Shown piece by piece: positions 34,387 through 43,302 of a stretch of 64,000 bases of DNA (the stretch's first letter is position 1; each line of letters starts with the position of its first letter). The translations under genes were made by a program, and so were the position numbers. The stretch is from CAVVSD01 sp963757125 (GTDB taxonomy: Bacteria; Actinomycetota; Thermoleophilia; Solirubrobacterales; Solirubrobacteraceae): assembly GCA_963757125.1 (NCBI GenBank), contig CAVWQP010000001.1, positions 8,927 through 72,926 on the forward strand, written 5' to 3'. The notes under the pieces were generated by a model. The model saw nothing but the letters and a program-made list of their open reading frames with translations. It searched no databases and was not told the DNA's origin.

Positions 34387-35463
34387 ATGCGTCTCGCGAC
34401 GACCGACTCCGTCCCCTCGGGCACCGCGCTCGCGCGCGACGTCGTCGTCGCGCCCGCATCGGGTCCGCTGCTGCGCCAGGGCGTCGTGCTGACCGACGGC
34501 ATGCGGTCCGCGCTCATGACGAACGGCGTGACGCGGATCTGGGTCGACGACGAGCTGGGCGAGGGGATCGATCCCAGCGGGATCATGGGCGAGCTGCTGC
34601 GGCGCGACGTGCTCACCGCGGTCGCCGGGATGCACGGCGAGGCGCGTCAGGCGCTCACGCGCGGGGGGCGGCTGGACGGGCGCACCGTCGAGGCGCTCGG
34701 CGGCTGGGCGGCGCGGATCGCCGACGACGTCGTGGATCGCGGCGGTGGCGTGCACGATCTGCTGGACCTCGCGCCCGCGCCGCACTACCTCGTCCACCAC
34801 GCGGTCGACAGCGCGGCGCTCGGGATGCTGGTCGCCGCGCGGCACATGACGGCGGTCGGATGGCGGCAGGGCTCCGCGACCCCCGTGCGTCACGACGCGC
34901 CGCGGTCGGAGCTCGCCCGCATCGGCCTCGGCCTCCTGCTCTGCGACGTCGGCATGCAGACGCTCCCCCGCGCCGTGCTCGAGGACTCCAGCCCGCTCGA
35001 CGAGGCCGGCTGGGAGCAGGTCCGCAGGCACCCGGTGACGGGCGCGGAGCTGCTGGGGACGAACACGTCGTTCGTCCTGAAGGGGATCGTCCGCGGCCAC
35101 CACGAGCGCTGGGACGGCTCCGGCTACCCGGACGCGATGGCGGGCGACGCCATCCACTATCTCGCGCGGATCGCTGCCGTCGCGGACGCGTACGACGCCA
35201 TGACCGCCGAGCGGCCCCACCGACCTGCGATGTCACCTGCCGACGCCTGGTCGGCGATCGTCGCCGGCGCGGGGACGGCGTTCGATCCCGGCGTCGTCGC
35301 GGCGTTCCGCGAGGTCGTCGCCCAGCACCCACCGGGGACCGAGGTGACGCTGCCCGACGGGCGCACCGCGGTCGTGGCCGACGTCTCCCTCCACGCGCCA
35401 TCCAGGCCGACCGTCCGCGTCCACGAGGGCGCAGGCATCGCCGAGCTGGTCGTCGACCTCTAG
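34387..35463 (+). CDS. degenerate HD-GYP domain protein
   Basis: 358 residues. An N-terminal receiver-like region is followed by an HD-GYP domain at about 130-310, as in cyclic-di-GMP phosphodiesterases. The GYP part is intact (GHHERWDGSGYPDAMAG, 237-253), but the HD motif reads CDVGM (186-190) instead of HDxGK. One metal ligand and the Lys are therefore lost and activity is doubtful; it could be a binding or adaptor protein. The stop shares CTAG with the convergent gene. A PilZ gene lies 0.5 kb downstream. Confidence 0.85.
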   Translation: MRLATTDSVPSGTALARDVVVAPASGPLLRQGVVLTDGMRSALMTNGVTRIWVDDELGEGIDPSGIMGELLRRDVLTAVAGMHGEARQALTRGGRLDGRTVEALGGWAARIADDVVDRGGGVHDLLDLAPAPHYLVHHAVDSAALGMLVAARHMTAVGWRQGSATPVRHDAPRSELARIGLGLLLCDVGMQTLPRAVLEDSSPLDEAGWEQVRRHPVTGAELLGTNTSFVLKGIVRGHHERWDGSGYPDAMAGDAIHYLARIAAVADAYDAMTAERPHRPAMSPADAWSAIVAGAGTAFDPGVVAAFREVVAQHPPGTEVTLPDGRTAVVADVSLHAPSRPTVRVHEGAGIAELVVDL

Positions 35464-35876
35464 CCCGCGAGCTCGAGCAACTCGGCGCGCACGGCCGCGT
35501 CGGCGCGCTCCGCGTCGGCGTCCACCCAGCGCCAGCGGACGCCCTCCTCGATGACGAACGTCGGCCGGCCGTGGTCCTGCAGCTCGTCGACGTCGAGCGC
35601 GATCGCCGCGACGCCGTCCGACGTGCGCATCGGGTCCGCGACGACGGTCGCGCGGCCGTGCGCCGTGACCGCGACGTCGCCGCCGGCCAGGATCGTGAGC
35701 GCGACCCGGGGCTGGGCGCGCAGGAGCTCGAGCGACCGGCGCCGCAGCGCCAGCGCGAGCAGCAGGCGGCGCGGGCCGGCGCGGACGGCGGTGGAGACCG
35801 GGATCGCGTGCGGCGCGTCGCCGATCGTGGACAGGATCGCGACGTTCCCGTCCTCCCACTCGGGCAGCTCGTCCAT
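35460..35876 (-). CDS. pyridoxamine 5'-phosphate oxidase-like (PPOX/F420-dependent) protein
   Basis: 138 residues with the split-barrel flavin fold: NVAILSTIGDAPHAIPVSTA, LLLALALRRRSLELLRAQPR and VALTILAGGDVAVTAHGRAT. It may bind FMN or F420 and reduce small molecules. ATG 35876 is preferred over GTG 35882 because GGAGG lies 5 nt before it. Confidence 0.83.
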   Translation of the reverse strand: MDELPEWEDGNVAILSTIGDAPHAIPVSTAVRAGPRRLLLALALRRRSLELLRAQPRVALTILAGGDVAVTAHGRATVVADPMRTSDGVAAIALDVDELQDHGRPTFVIEEGVRWRWVDADAERADAAVRAELLELAG

Positions 35877-35956
35877 GTGCACCTCCGATCCCCGCCGGGA
35901 TCCGAGCCGAAACGGTCAAGGACCGGGGCCCGACGGCCGACATCTCCCCTGGACCG

Positions 35957-36613
35957 ATGCGCAAGGGCGATCACCCGACCCCCGCCGTGTTGAACGTCGA
36001 CGGCCTCGGCGGCGTCACCGTGCACGTCGTGGCGTCCGCGCCGGGCGCGCACGCGCTCGCCGTGCCCGCGGCCCCGGTCCCCGTCCGTCAGCTGCACCGC
36101 CTCCCCGCGACCCTGCGCCGCGAGGGCACGTCCTCCACGCGCGGCCTGCTCGTCGCCGTCGCCGCGGTCGGCGGCGGCCTGCATCCGTCGCGCCTGGACT
36201 TCGTCGAGGACGTCGCCGTGGTCGCCGCGCCGGAGGCGCTCGACGAGGCCGTCGCGCGCGCGCCCGACCACCAGCGCCGCTCCGCCGTGCGCGTGGAGAC
36301 CGTCCTGCCCTACACGTTCGGCGCCGTCATCGCCGATCGCGACTGGGGCGCCGGCTTCACGGTCGACCTGAGCATCGGCGGCGCGCTCGTACAGGGCATC
36401 GAGGCCGGCCTGCCCGGCGACCGGCTGCGCGGCCGGCTCACGCTCCCGTCGCTCGGCGAGCCCGTGCGCGCCCAGCTCCGCGTGCTCCGCGTGACCGCCG
36501 ACGGGCACCGCGCCGTCCAGGTCGACTCGATCCACGAGCGCGACCGCGATCGCGTGTCGCGCTACATCGCCGAGCGCCAGCGCGAGCTGCTGCGCATGCG
36601 GCGCGCCGCCTGA
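35957..36613 (+). CDS. PilZ-domain protein (cyclic-di-GMP receptor)
   Basis: 218 residues. The C-terminal half (about 105-205) is a PilZ domain with both ligand motifs: RRSAVR (107-112) and DLSIGG (137-142), the RxxxR and D/NxSxxG elements that bind cyclic-di-GMP. The N-terminal half looks like a YcgR-like barrel. Its presence beside an HD-GYP gene suggests a local signalling module; output is unknown. Confidence 0.88.
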   Translation: MRKGDHPTPAVLNVDGLGGVTVHVVASAPGAHALAVPAAPVPVRQLHRLPATLRREGTSSTRGLLVAVAAVGGGLHPSRLDFVEDVAVVAAPEALDEAVARAPDHQRRSAVRVETVLPYTFGAVIADRDWGAGFTVDLSIGGALVQGIEAGLPGDRLRGRLTLPSLGEPVRAQLRVLRVTADGHRAVQVDSIHERDRDRVSRYIAERQRELLRMRRAA

Positions 36614-36649
36614 CGCCGCGGCGCCCGATCCGGAGGTATGCTCGTGGCG

Positions 36650-36853
36650 ATGACGGTCATCGCAATGAGCCACGCGCTGCGGGACACGCTGGGCCTGGTC
36701 GGGATCTTCTTCATCGTGTTCCCGCTCATCGCCCAGGGGCTGATCGCGTTCGCGGTCGCGCAGGGCCTCGGCGAGCGCGCGGAGAACGAGAAGCTCAAGG
36801 GCCGCTGGGGCCGCAAGGCCGTCGAGGCGCAGGAGGCCGAGCGTCGCCTCTAG
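36650..36853 (+). CDS. small single-pass membrane protein
   Basis: 67 residues from ATG 36650, with TATGCT at 36637-36642 and 7 nt between (leaderless pattern). ATG 36638 lies inside that hexamer. One hydrophobic helix (LGLVGIFFIVFPLIAQGLIAF split by Pro) and a charged cytoplasmic tail (ERAENEKLKGRWGRKAVEAQ). No family recognised. Confidence 0.65.
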   Translation: MTVIAMSHALRDTLGLVGIFFIVFPLIAQGLIAFAVAQGLGERAENEKLKGRWGRKAVEAQEAERRL

Positions 36854-36869
36854 CGTCGACGCCCCCACG

Positions 36870-38018
36870 CTGACCGAGCAGGTCATCGCGTGGCGGCGCC
36901 ATCTGCACCGTCGTCCCGAGCTCTCCTACGAGGAGCGCGAGACCGCGCGCTTCATCGCCGAGACGCTCGAGGGGTTCGGCGGGCTGGAGGTCACGCGCCC
37001 GTCGGACACGAGCGTCGTCGCCCACCTGCGGACCGGCCGCCCTGGCCGCACCCTCGCGCTGCGCTCCGACATCGACGCGCTGCCGATCCACGAGGAGAGC
37101 GGCGTGGAGTTCGCCTCCGAGCGCGACGGCGTCATGCACGCCTGCGGGCACGACGGCCACACCGCGATGCTGCTCGGCGCCGCGCAGGAGCTGGCCTCGC
37201 GCGCCGACGAGCTCGACGGCGAGCTGCGGTTCCTCTTCCAGCCCGCCGAGGAGCGCCCGCCCGGCGGCGCGATCGAGCTCGTGCGGGCCGGCGCGCTGGA
37301 CGGCGTCGACCTCGTCGTCGGCTGCCACCTCTGGACGCCGCTGCCGGTCGGGCAGCTCGCCGCGTGGGCCGGTCCCGCGATGGCGGCGTCGGACTTCTTC
37401 ACGCTCGCCATCACCGGCGACGGCGGGCACGCGGCGCTGCCGCACACCGCCGTCGACACCGTCGCGATCGCGGCGCAGGTCATCACGAACCTGCAGCACG
37501 TCGTCTCGCGTCGCACGGATCCGCTGGAGAGCGCGGTGCTCTCGGTGAGCACGTTCCACGCGGGCGATGCGGCGAACGTCCTGCCCGGCCGCGCCGAGCT
37601 CACCGGCACCGTCCGCACGTTCGATCCGGAGCTGCGCACGCGGATGCCCGAGCTGCTGGAGACCGTGGTCCGCGGCATCACGCAGGCGCACGGCGCCGAC
37701 TACGAGCTCGACTACACGTACGGCTACGCGCCGGTGGTCAACGATCCGGCGGTGACCGAGCTCGTCAGCGACGCGCTGCACGCGACCGAGGGCGGCGACG
37801 TCGTGGAGATGGCGCCGCTCATGGGCGGCGACGACTTCTCCGAGTACCTGACCGAGGCCCCCGGGTGCTACTTCTTCGTCGGGGCCGGCAGCGAGGAGGC
37901 GGTCGCGACGTACCCGCACCACCACCCCCGCTTCCGCATCGACGAGCGCGCGCTGGCCGTCGGCACGCGCGCACACGTGCAGACGGCCCTGCGCGTCCTG
38001 GGCCGGGCCCAGGCCTAG
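36870..38018 (+). CDS. M20-family amidohydrolase (hippurate hydrolase/aminoacylase-like), probable CTG start
   Basis: 382 residues if read from CTG 36870. M20D motifs: WRRHLHRRPELSYEERETAR, LRSDIDALPIHEESG (metal Asp), CGHDGHTAM (metal His), FQPAEE with the catalytic Glu, GGDDFSEY. The conserved start WRRHLHRRPEL lies upstream of the first standard start codon (GTG 37104), and there is no ATG, GTG or TTG between it and the upstream stop. CTG 36870 leaves a normal 7-residue lead; TAGCGT sits 13 nt upstream. It hydrolyses N-acyl or N-aroyl amino acids. Confidence 0.8.
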   Translation: MTEQVIAWRRHLHRRPELSYEERETARFIAETLEGFGGLEVTRPSDTSVVAHLRTGRPGRTLALRSDIDALPIHEESGVEFASERDGVMHACGHDGHTAMLLGAAQELASRADELDGELRFLFQPAEERPPGGAIELVRAGALDGVDLVVGCHLWTPLPVGQLAAWAGPAMAASDFFTLAITGDGGHAALPHTAVDTVAIAAQVITNLQHVVSRRTDPLESAVLSVSTFHAGDAANVLPGRAELTGTVRTFDPELRTRMPELLETVVRGITQAHGADYELDYTYGYAPVVNDPAVTELVSDALHATEGGDVVEMAPLMGGDDFSEYLTEAPGCYFFVGAGSEEAVATYPHHHPRFRIDERALAVGTRAHVQTALRVLGRAQA

Positions 38019-39163
38019 GCCGGAACCGGCGCCGACCTGAAGTTCGGCGCGACGTCGCGCGCGAACAGCTCCATCGTCCGCACGACCCGCTCGTGCGGCG
38101 TGTCGCCGATGCACATGAGCGCCATGATCTGGCCGAAGCCGAGCTCGCCCTGCAGGCGCTGGACCTGCTCGTTGACGCTCTCGGGGCTGCCGACGATGAC
38201 CATCCCGGCGTCGACGAGGTCCTCGTAGGACATCTGGCCGAAGCTCTTGCGCGGGCCGGCGTTCAGCATCCCGCGCAGCGAGGACTCCGACATGTAGCCG
38301 GGGGGCAGGACGATCTCCAGGCCCTGCTTGAGCCCCTTGTGGAAGAGGAACTCCACGTAGGCCTTGGCCTCGCGGTGCGCCTGCTCGTGGGTCTCGGCGA
38401 CGTAGATCGGGATCGCGAAGGCGATCTTCTCCGGGTCGGGCTCGTAGCCGAGCTCGCCGGCCGCCGCGCGGTACCCGTCGAACCACCCCTTCACGACGGG
38501 CGTCGGGGCGTACACGCTCATGAACGTGTAGCGCTTCTCCGCGCAGTACTTCATGGTCTCGCGGCTGCCGGCGCCCGGGATGTAGATGTCCGGGTGCGGA
38601 TCCTGCAGCGGGCGCGGCCAGACGTTGACGTAGCGGAACTCGTAGTGCTTGCCCCACCACTCGAACGGCTCCGTCGACGTCCATGCCTTGATGATCAGGT
38701 CGTGGGCCTCGTTGAAGCGCTCGCGGGAGTGCACGGGGCTGAGCCCGTGGTTGAAGTACTCCCAGCCGATCCCGCGCACGAAGCCCGACACGACGCGACC
38801 TCGAGAGAGGTGGTCGAGCATCGCGATCTCCTCGGCGACCCGCAGCGGGTACTGGTGCAGCCCGATCGCGTTGCCGAGGACCATGACCTTCGCGTTCTTC
38901 GTCCGGCGGGCGAGCGCGGCGGCCATGATGTTCGGCGCCGGCATCATCCCGTAGGCCGACTGGTGGTGCTCGTTGACGCAGATGCCGTCGTAGCCGAGCT
39001 CGTCGGCGTACTCGAGCTCGTCGAGGTAGCGGTTGTAGACCTCGACGCCGACCTGGGGGTCGAACTGCCCGCTGGGGTACGTCAGCGAGGGCGTGGCGAA
39101 GCGCTCGTCGAAGTCCTCGGGCAGCGTCGGGTACGGCATGAGGTGGAAGAAGTTGAACTTCAT
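38015..39163 (-). CDS. LLM-class flavin-dependent oxidoreductase
   Basis: 382 residues. Luciferase-like monooxygenase fold: FNFFHLMPYPTLPEDFDE, GYDGICVNEHHQSAYGMMPA, IMAAALARRTKNAKVMVLGN, MLDHLSRGRVVSGFVRGIGW. Likely FMN-dependent oxidation of small organic substrates, with a reductase elsewhere. ATG 39163 chosen by homology; the frame is open upstream. Overlaps the upstream hydrolase by 4 bp, so the pair may act in one catabolic route, e.g. monooxygenation then ring or ester cleavage (inference). Confidence 0.92.
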   Translation of the reverse strand: MKFNFFHLMPYPTLPEDFDERFATPSLTYPSGQFDPQVGVEVYNRYLDELEYADELGYDGICVNEHHQSAYGMMPAPNIMAAALARRTKNAKVMVLGNAIGLHQYPLRVAEEIAMLDHLSRGRVVSGFVRGIGWEYFNHGLSPVHSRERFNEAHDLIIKAWTSTEPFEWWGKHYEFRYVNVWPRPLQDPHPDIYIPGAGSRETMKYCAEKRYTFMSVYAPTPVVKGWFDGYRAAAGELGYEPDPEKIAFAIPIYVAETHEQAHREAKAYVEFLFHKGLKQGLEIVLPPGYMSESSLRGMLNAGPRKSFGQMSYEDLVDAGMVIVGSPESVNEQVQRLQGELGFGQIMALMCIGDTPHERVVRTMELFARDVAPNFRSAPVPA

Positions 39164-39966
39164 CGAGACCCTCCGTTCGCGAAGGCGAGCACCGCGGCGG
39201 TGATCTCCTCGGGCTTCTCGCCGTAGAGCGCGTGGCCGCAATCCTCGACGACCTCGAGGCGCGCGTCCGCGATGCGCTCGACGTACCGCTCCGCGTGCGC
39301 GCGCGGGATGACCTTGTCGTCGTCGGGCCAGAGCACGAGCGTGGGCGACGTGACGCGGTAGAGCCGCCGCTCGAGCTTGGGGTCGTTGAGGAACGGCCGC
39401 CAGGCGTAGCGGGCGAACGCCGTGTTGTTGCGGTAGATCCGCATGATGTCGTCGACGCTCGGCTCGGCCGGGAACAGGCCCTCGGCGGCGGCCGGGTCGT
39501 GGAAGAGCGTCGCGACGATGCGCTCCGGCGGCACGATGAACAGGTCGGCCGGCGGGGCCTCGGGCATGCGCAGGCCCGCGGGGCTCAGCAGGACGAGCTT
39601 GGCGACCCGGTGCGGCGAGTGGACGGCGAGCTCCGCGGCGATCCAGCCGCCCAGCGACGCGCCGACGACGACCGCCTGCTCGATGCCGAGCTGGTCGAGG
39701 AGCCGCAGGTAGTGGTAGACGAGGTCGTCCACGCCCTCCATCTCGTCGGTCTGCTCGGACTCGTCGAAGCCCGGGTGATCGGGCGCGAGGACGTCGAAGT
39801 GGCGGCTCAGGCCGTCGAGGAACGGCGTCCAGCCGCCGCCTCCGGCAGCGTGCAGGAACAGCAGCGCAGGACCGGAACCCGCCCGCAGCAGCCGAATCTC
39901 CCCCGCCCCGACCTGCAACCGCTCGGTGCGTACGTCGACGCCCGGCTCAGATGCACTGGTGGTCAT
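39160..39966 (-). CDS. alpha/beta hydrolase
   Basis: 268 residues, intact fold: oxyanion LLFLHAAGGGG, nucleophile Ser104 in VVGASLGGW, acid in WPDDDKVIP, His in EDCGHALYGEKPEEI. It matches MhpC-type C-C or ester hydrolases. Leaderless start: TATCGT, 8 nt, ATG 39966. Operon with the LLM monooxygenase. Confidence 0.92.
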   Translation of the reverse strand: MTTSASEPGVDVRTERLQVGAGEIRLLRAGSGPALLFLHAAGGGGWTPFLDGLSRHFDVLAPDHPGFDESEQTDEMEGVDDLVYHYLRLLDQLGIEQAVVVGASLGGWIAAELAVHSPHRVAKLVLLSPAGLRMPEAPPADLFIVPPERIVATLFHDPAAAEGLFPAEPSVDDIMRIYRNNTAFARYAWRPFLNDPKLERRLYRVTSPTLVLWPDDDKVIPRAHAERYVERIADARLEVVEDCGHALYGEKPEEITAAVLAFANGGSR

Positions 39967-40053
39967 ACCGGCCGACGATAGACATCCGCGGGCGCGCACG
40001 CGGCCCGCGCCCGGGGCAGGACTGCCCCCGGACGCGAGCCCTCTGCGCGTGAC

Positions 40054-40554
40054 CTACCTGGCCTTCAGCAGGGAGGTCAGCCACGCCGGTGAGACCGGCG
40101 CGGCGGTGGCGGCGGCCGCCGTTGCAGGGGCGGCCGCAGTCGTGGCGAGCGGCGTCGCCGCCGGCGCCGACGTGGCGGCGGGCGCGAGAGGCGTCGCGGA
40201 CGCCGCCGCGACGGTCACCGCGGCCTGCACGGGCTCCGGCTTGCGCTCACGCGCCGCGGCGGCCTGCTCCCACATCGCCTTCTGTGGCATGGGATGACCC
40301 CACGGCTCGGCCGCGAGCGCCTCGGCGAGCGCGGGGGCGACCGGATCCGGCGTGACGAACGAATGCCCGCTCGCCGGCGGCGGCGTGTACGCGTTCACGC
40401 CTGGGTCCGGGTGCGGGGCGAACGACGCAGCCGGCTCGCGCTCGCGCGCGAGACCTGCGTGTTCCTCCTGCGCCTGGCGCTGGGTTTGGATGGACTCGAC
40501 CGGCCGCAGACGCGCGGGCGTGCTGGCTGCGACCGCGTCGATGCGTGCTTGCAT
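40054..40554 (-). CDS. Ala/Pro/Thr-rich hypothetical protein
   Basis: 166 residues. An N-terminal helical part (DAVAASTPARLRPVESIQTQ) precedes PHPDPGVNAYTPPPASGHSF and a recognisable segment ALAAEPWGHPMPQKAMWEQA; the last 60 residues are a low-complexity Ala/Thr/Pro run. Third codon positions are strongly G/C in this frame and not in the alternative frame that starts at an ATG 11 nt upstream with a better-placed AAGGAG. No family recognised. Confidence 0.55.
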   Translation of the reverse strand: MQARIDAVAASTPARLRPVESIQTQRQAQEEHAGLAREREPAASFAPHPDPGVNAYTPPPASGHSFVTPDPVAPALAEALAAEPWGHPMPQKAMWEQAAAARERKPEPVQAAVTVAAASATPLAPAATSAPAATPLATTAAAPATAAAATAAPVSPAWLTSLLKAR

Positions 40555-40716
40555 CGTCGCTCATCAGCTCCTTGCTTTGAGATGTGCCTTCCTTGGCCCC
40601 TGGACCGTTGTCCGACCCAGGTTCAAGAAGTGTCGGCGCCTGCCGAATCAACCTGACAGCGAGTGCGGGGACCTGGACGTTCGGTCCCCAACCATGCGCG
40701 TGCAACCATGTGGGGG

Positions 40717-41655
40717 ATGACCTCCATCGATGTCACGCACTTCTCGGACCCGTGCTGCCCGTGGGCGTACTCCTCGTCCCCGTTCCTGGCAGTGCTGCGC
40801 TGGCGCTACGGCGCCCAGCTGAACTGGCGTCACGTGATGATCGGCCTGACGGAGAAGGCCGAGCAGTACGAGGCGCGCGGCTACACGCCGACGCGCCAGG
40901 CGCACGGCTTCTCGGACTTCCGCAAGCGCGGGATGCCGTTCTCGACCGCGGTGAAGACCCGCGTGTCGGGGACGTCGCGCGCCTGCCGCGCCGTCGTCGC
41001 CACCCGGCTGACGGCGCCCGAGCTCGAGCTCACGGCGTTCCGGGCGATCCAGTTCGGCCAGTTCACGGGCGGCCTGCCCATGGACGAGGACGAGGCGATC
41101 CTCACCGCGCTGCGGTGGGCGGAGGGCCTCGACCCGCAGGAGATCGTCTCGATGATCGACGCTCCCGAGGTCGTCGAGGCCTACGAGGCCGACCGCGCCG
41201 AGTCGCGCACCGCCGAGGGCGGCCCGACGGAGGCGCAGGGCCGCTCGGCGAACTCCGACGGCAAGGTCCGCTTCACGGCGCCGTCGCTGATCTTCCGGCA
41301 GGGCGACCGGTCGCTCGAGGCGGGCGGCTTCCAGCAGTACGACGCCTACGACGTCTGCATCGCCAACATCGACCCGACGCTCGAGCGCCGCGATCCGGCG
41401 CAGCCGGGCGACGACATCGCCGAGCTCATCGCGTCCGAGCCCTGGGGGCTCACGACGCGCGAGGTGGCGCAGGTCATGGCGGGGCGCAACGACGCGCCGG
41501 ACGACGTCGCGGCGGAGGACGCCCTCATCGACGCGCTCTCCGACGGTGGCGTGCGGCGCGACGACCTCGGCAACGGGGCGCTGTGGCGTCCGGCCGGCGG
41601 CGGCGCCGAGGGAGCGCTGGCGGGGCGGTCGGCGGCGACCGCCGGGGCGCGCTAA
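40717..41655 (+). CDS. DsbA-family (FrnE-like) thioredoxin-fold protein
   Basis: 312 residues. The thioredoxin-like start DVTHFSDPCCPWAYSSSPFL has Cys13-Cys14-Pro-Trp-Ala where FrnE-type oxidoreductases have CPWC, so the second redox Cys is absent. The inserted helical domain is followed by GLPMDEDEAILTALRWAEGL and APSLIFRQGDRSLEAGGFQQ. Probably a disulfide- or 2-hydroxychromene-isomerase-like enzyme. GGGG precedes the ATG; an in-frame ATG at 40708 is an alternative. Confidence 0.82.
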   Translation: MTSIDVTHFSDPCCPWAYSSSPFLAVLRWRYGAQLNWRHVMIGLTEKAEQYEARGYTPTRQAHGFSDFRKRGMPFSTAVKTRVSGTSRACRAVVATRLTAPELELTAFRAIQFGQFTGGLPMDEDEAILTALRWAEGLDPQEIVSMIDAPEVVEAYEADRAESRTAEGGPTEAQGRSANSDGKVRFTAPSLIFRQGDRSLEAGGFQQYDAYDVCIANIDPTLERRDPAQPGDDIAELIASEPWGLTTREVAQVMAGRNDAPDDVAAEDALIDALSDGGVRRDDLGNGALWRPAGGGAEGALAGRSAATAGAR

Positions 41656-41686
41656 GGAGGGGGCACGGTCGGGCAGACTCCGGGTC

Positions 41687-42181
41687 GTGGACCTCGAGCT
41701 CCGTCCGATCCGATCCGGCGACGGGTCCGTCCTGCACGGGCTCGTCGCCCATCCCGAGGTCTGGGAGTGGCTCACACCGGCGGGCTCGCGCGGGCCGGCG
41801 GCGCTCGCGCAGTGCGCGGCGTGGGCACGCCGCGACGCGGCGCACTGGGAGCTGCACGGCTTCGGGAAGTGGCTGGCGTTCGAGGACGGCACGCCCGTCG
41901 GCCGCGGCGGGCTGAACGTCACGTTCCTCGACGGGCGCCCCGAGGTCGAGGTCGGCTGGGCGGTCGGGCGCGAGAACTGGGGCCGCGGGATCGCGACCGA
42001 GATCGCACGGGCGTCGCTCGACGAGGCGGGCCGGCTCGGCCTGCGGGGCGTCGTGGCGTTCTCGCGCCCGGAGAACCACGCCTCGCTGCGCGTGATCGAG
42101 AAGTCGGGGCTGGCACGCGAGCGCGAGCTCGACCACGCCGGCCGGCCGCACATCCTGTTCCGCGCGGAGGCGCACGCGTGA
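41687..42181 (+). CDS. GNAT-family N-acetyltransferase
   Basis: 164 residues, GTG start. ELRPIRSGDGSVLHGLVAHP, then the acetyl-CoA loop VGWAVGRENWGRGIATEIAR and the end VAFSRPENHASLRVIEKSGL are the RimJ-type GNAT signature. Target unknown. Overlaps the AraC-family gene by 4 bp. Confidence 0.9.
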   Translation: MDLELRPIRSGDGSVLHGLVAHPEVWEWLTPAGSRGPAALAQCAAWARRDAAHWELHGFGKWLAFEDGTPVGRGGLNVTFLDGRPEVEVGWAVGRENWGRGIATEIARASLDEAGRLGLRGVVAFSRPENHASLRVIEKSGLARERELDHAGRPHILFRAEAHA

Positions 42182-42927
42182 CCTACGCCGAGTGGGCGCC
42201 CCCACCCTGGGTCGCGGGGTCCGCCGCCTGCATGTGGAGCACGCTGGCGACCGGCCGCGGCGGGGTCCTCCCCGACGCGTGCGTGGACCTCATCCACATC
42301 GAAGGGCGCGGGACGTTCGTCGCCGGGCCCGACACCCGCCCGGGGCCGCCGGCGACCGGTCCGGTCGCCGGCCTGCGCGTGCGCCCCGGTCACGCCGCGG
42401 CGGTGCTCGGCGTCCCCGCCGCCGAGCTGCGCGACAGCCGCGTCGCCATCGAGGACATCTGGGGACGCGAGGGCGCCGAGCTGTCGCGCCGCCTCGACGA
42501 GGCGCCGGACCGGCATGCGCTGCTCGCGCAGACGGTCGCGCGCCGCGTCGCGGCGGCCGACCCGATCGCGCTCGGCGCGGTCGCCCTGCTCGCGCGCGAT
42601 CCGGGACGCCGCGTCGCCGACCTCGCGGCCGAGCTCGCCGTGAGCGAGCGCCACCTCCTGCGGCGCGTCCGCGCGGCGGTGGGCTACGGCCCCAAGACGC
42701 TGACGCGCGTCCTGCGCTTCCAGCGGCTGCTGGCGCTCGCCGAGGTCGGCGCCGGCTCGCTCGCGGAGCTCGCGCTCGAGGCGGGCTACGCGGACCAGCC
42801 GCACATGACCGGCGAGGTGCGTCGGCTCGCGGGCGCACCGCCCACCGCCGTGCTCGGCATCGCGCGCGCACGCGGGGATGCGGCTCTCGTCCGTTCCCTC
42901 CAAGACGGGCGGTCGCTCGCGGCGTAG
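42178..42927 (+). CDS. AraC-family transcriptional regulator
   Basis: 249 residues, GTG start. A DUF6597-type N-terminal domain (PDACVDLIHIEGRGTFVAGP) is followed by an AraC double HTH (VADLAAELAVSERHLLRRVR; GSLAELALEAGYADQPHMTG with EVRRLAGAPPT). It may control the neighbouring GNAT and VOC genes. Confidence 0.9.
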   Translation: MTYAEWAPPPWVAGSAACMWSTLATGRGGVLPDACVDLIHIEGRGTFVAGPDTRPGPPATGPVAGLRVRPGHAAAVLGVPAAELRDSRVAIEDIWGREGAELSRRLDEAPDRHALLAQTVARRVAAADPIALGAVALLARDPGRRVADLAAELAVSERHLLRRVRAAVGYGPKTLTRVLRFQRLLALAEVGAGSLAELALEAGYADQPHMTGEVRRLAGAPPTAVLGIARARGDAALVRSLQDGRSLAA

Positions 42928-42930
42928 CGT
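42925..42930 (+). promoter_or_regulatory. -10 element of leaderless VOC-gene message
   Basis: TAGCGT, 8 nt, ATG at 42939. The hexamer overlaps the stop of the AraC gene. Confidence 0.45.
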
Positions 42931-42938
42931 CCGGGCGC

Positions 42939-43286
42939 ATGTTCCTCGGACTGCGCACCGTCATCTATCCCGCGCCGGACCTCGCCGCCTCCAAGGCGTG
43001 GTACACGGCGCTCCTCGGCGTCGAGCCGTACTTCGACGAGCCCTTCTATGTCGGCTTCGACGTCGGCGGCTACGAGCTGGGGCTGAACCCGGACAACGAG
43101 GTCGCCGAGACGTACTGGGGCGTCACGGAGATCGAGGCCTCGCACGCGGGCCTGCTCGCTGCGGGCGCGGCCCCGCGATCGCCGGTGACCGAGGTGGGCG
43201 GCGGCATCCGCGTCGCGACCGTGGTCGAGCCTGGCGGCGCGGTGCTCGGCATCATCGAGAACCCCAACTTCCGCGGGGGCAGCTGA
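42939..43286 (+). CDS. VOC-superfamily (glyoxalase-like) protein
   Basis: 115 residues. LRTVIYPAPDLAASKAWYTA with LLGVEPYFDEPFYVGFDVGG, then AGLLAAGAAPRSPVTEVGGG and IRVATVVEPGGAVLGIIENP: a single-chain VOC protein of the type often encoded beside AraC regulators. Substrate unknown. Confidence 0.88.
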   Translation: MFLGLRTVIYPAPDLAASKAWYTALLGVEPYFDEPFYVGFDVGGYELGLNPDNEVAETYWGVTEIEASHAGLLAAGAAPRSPVTEVGGGIRVATVVEPGGAVLGIIENPNFRGGS

Positions 43287-43290
43287 CCCG

Positions 43291-43296
43291 TAGGAT
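43291..43296 (+). promoter_or_regulatory. -10 element of leaderless trpB2 message
   Basis: TAGGAT, 6 nt, ATG at 43303. Confidence 0.5.
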
Positions 43297-43302
43297 CGCC
43301 AC

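Noticed and set aside
40247..40705. alternative frame with ATG 40565 and a good AAGGAG
   Set aside because: Its third codon positions are A/T-rich and the protein is Arg/Gly/Ala shadow-like; the 40054-40554 frame has genomic codon use.
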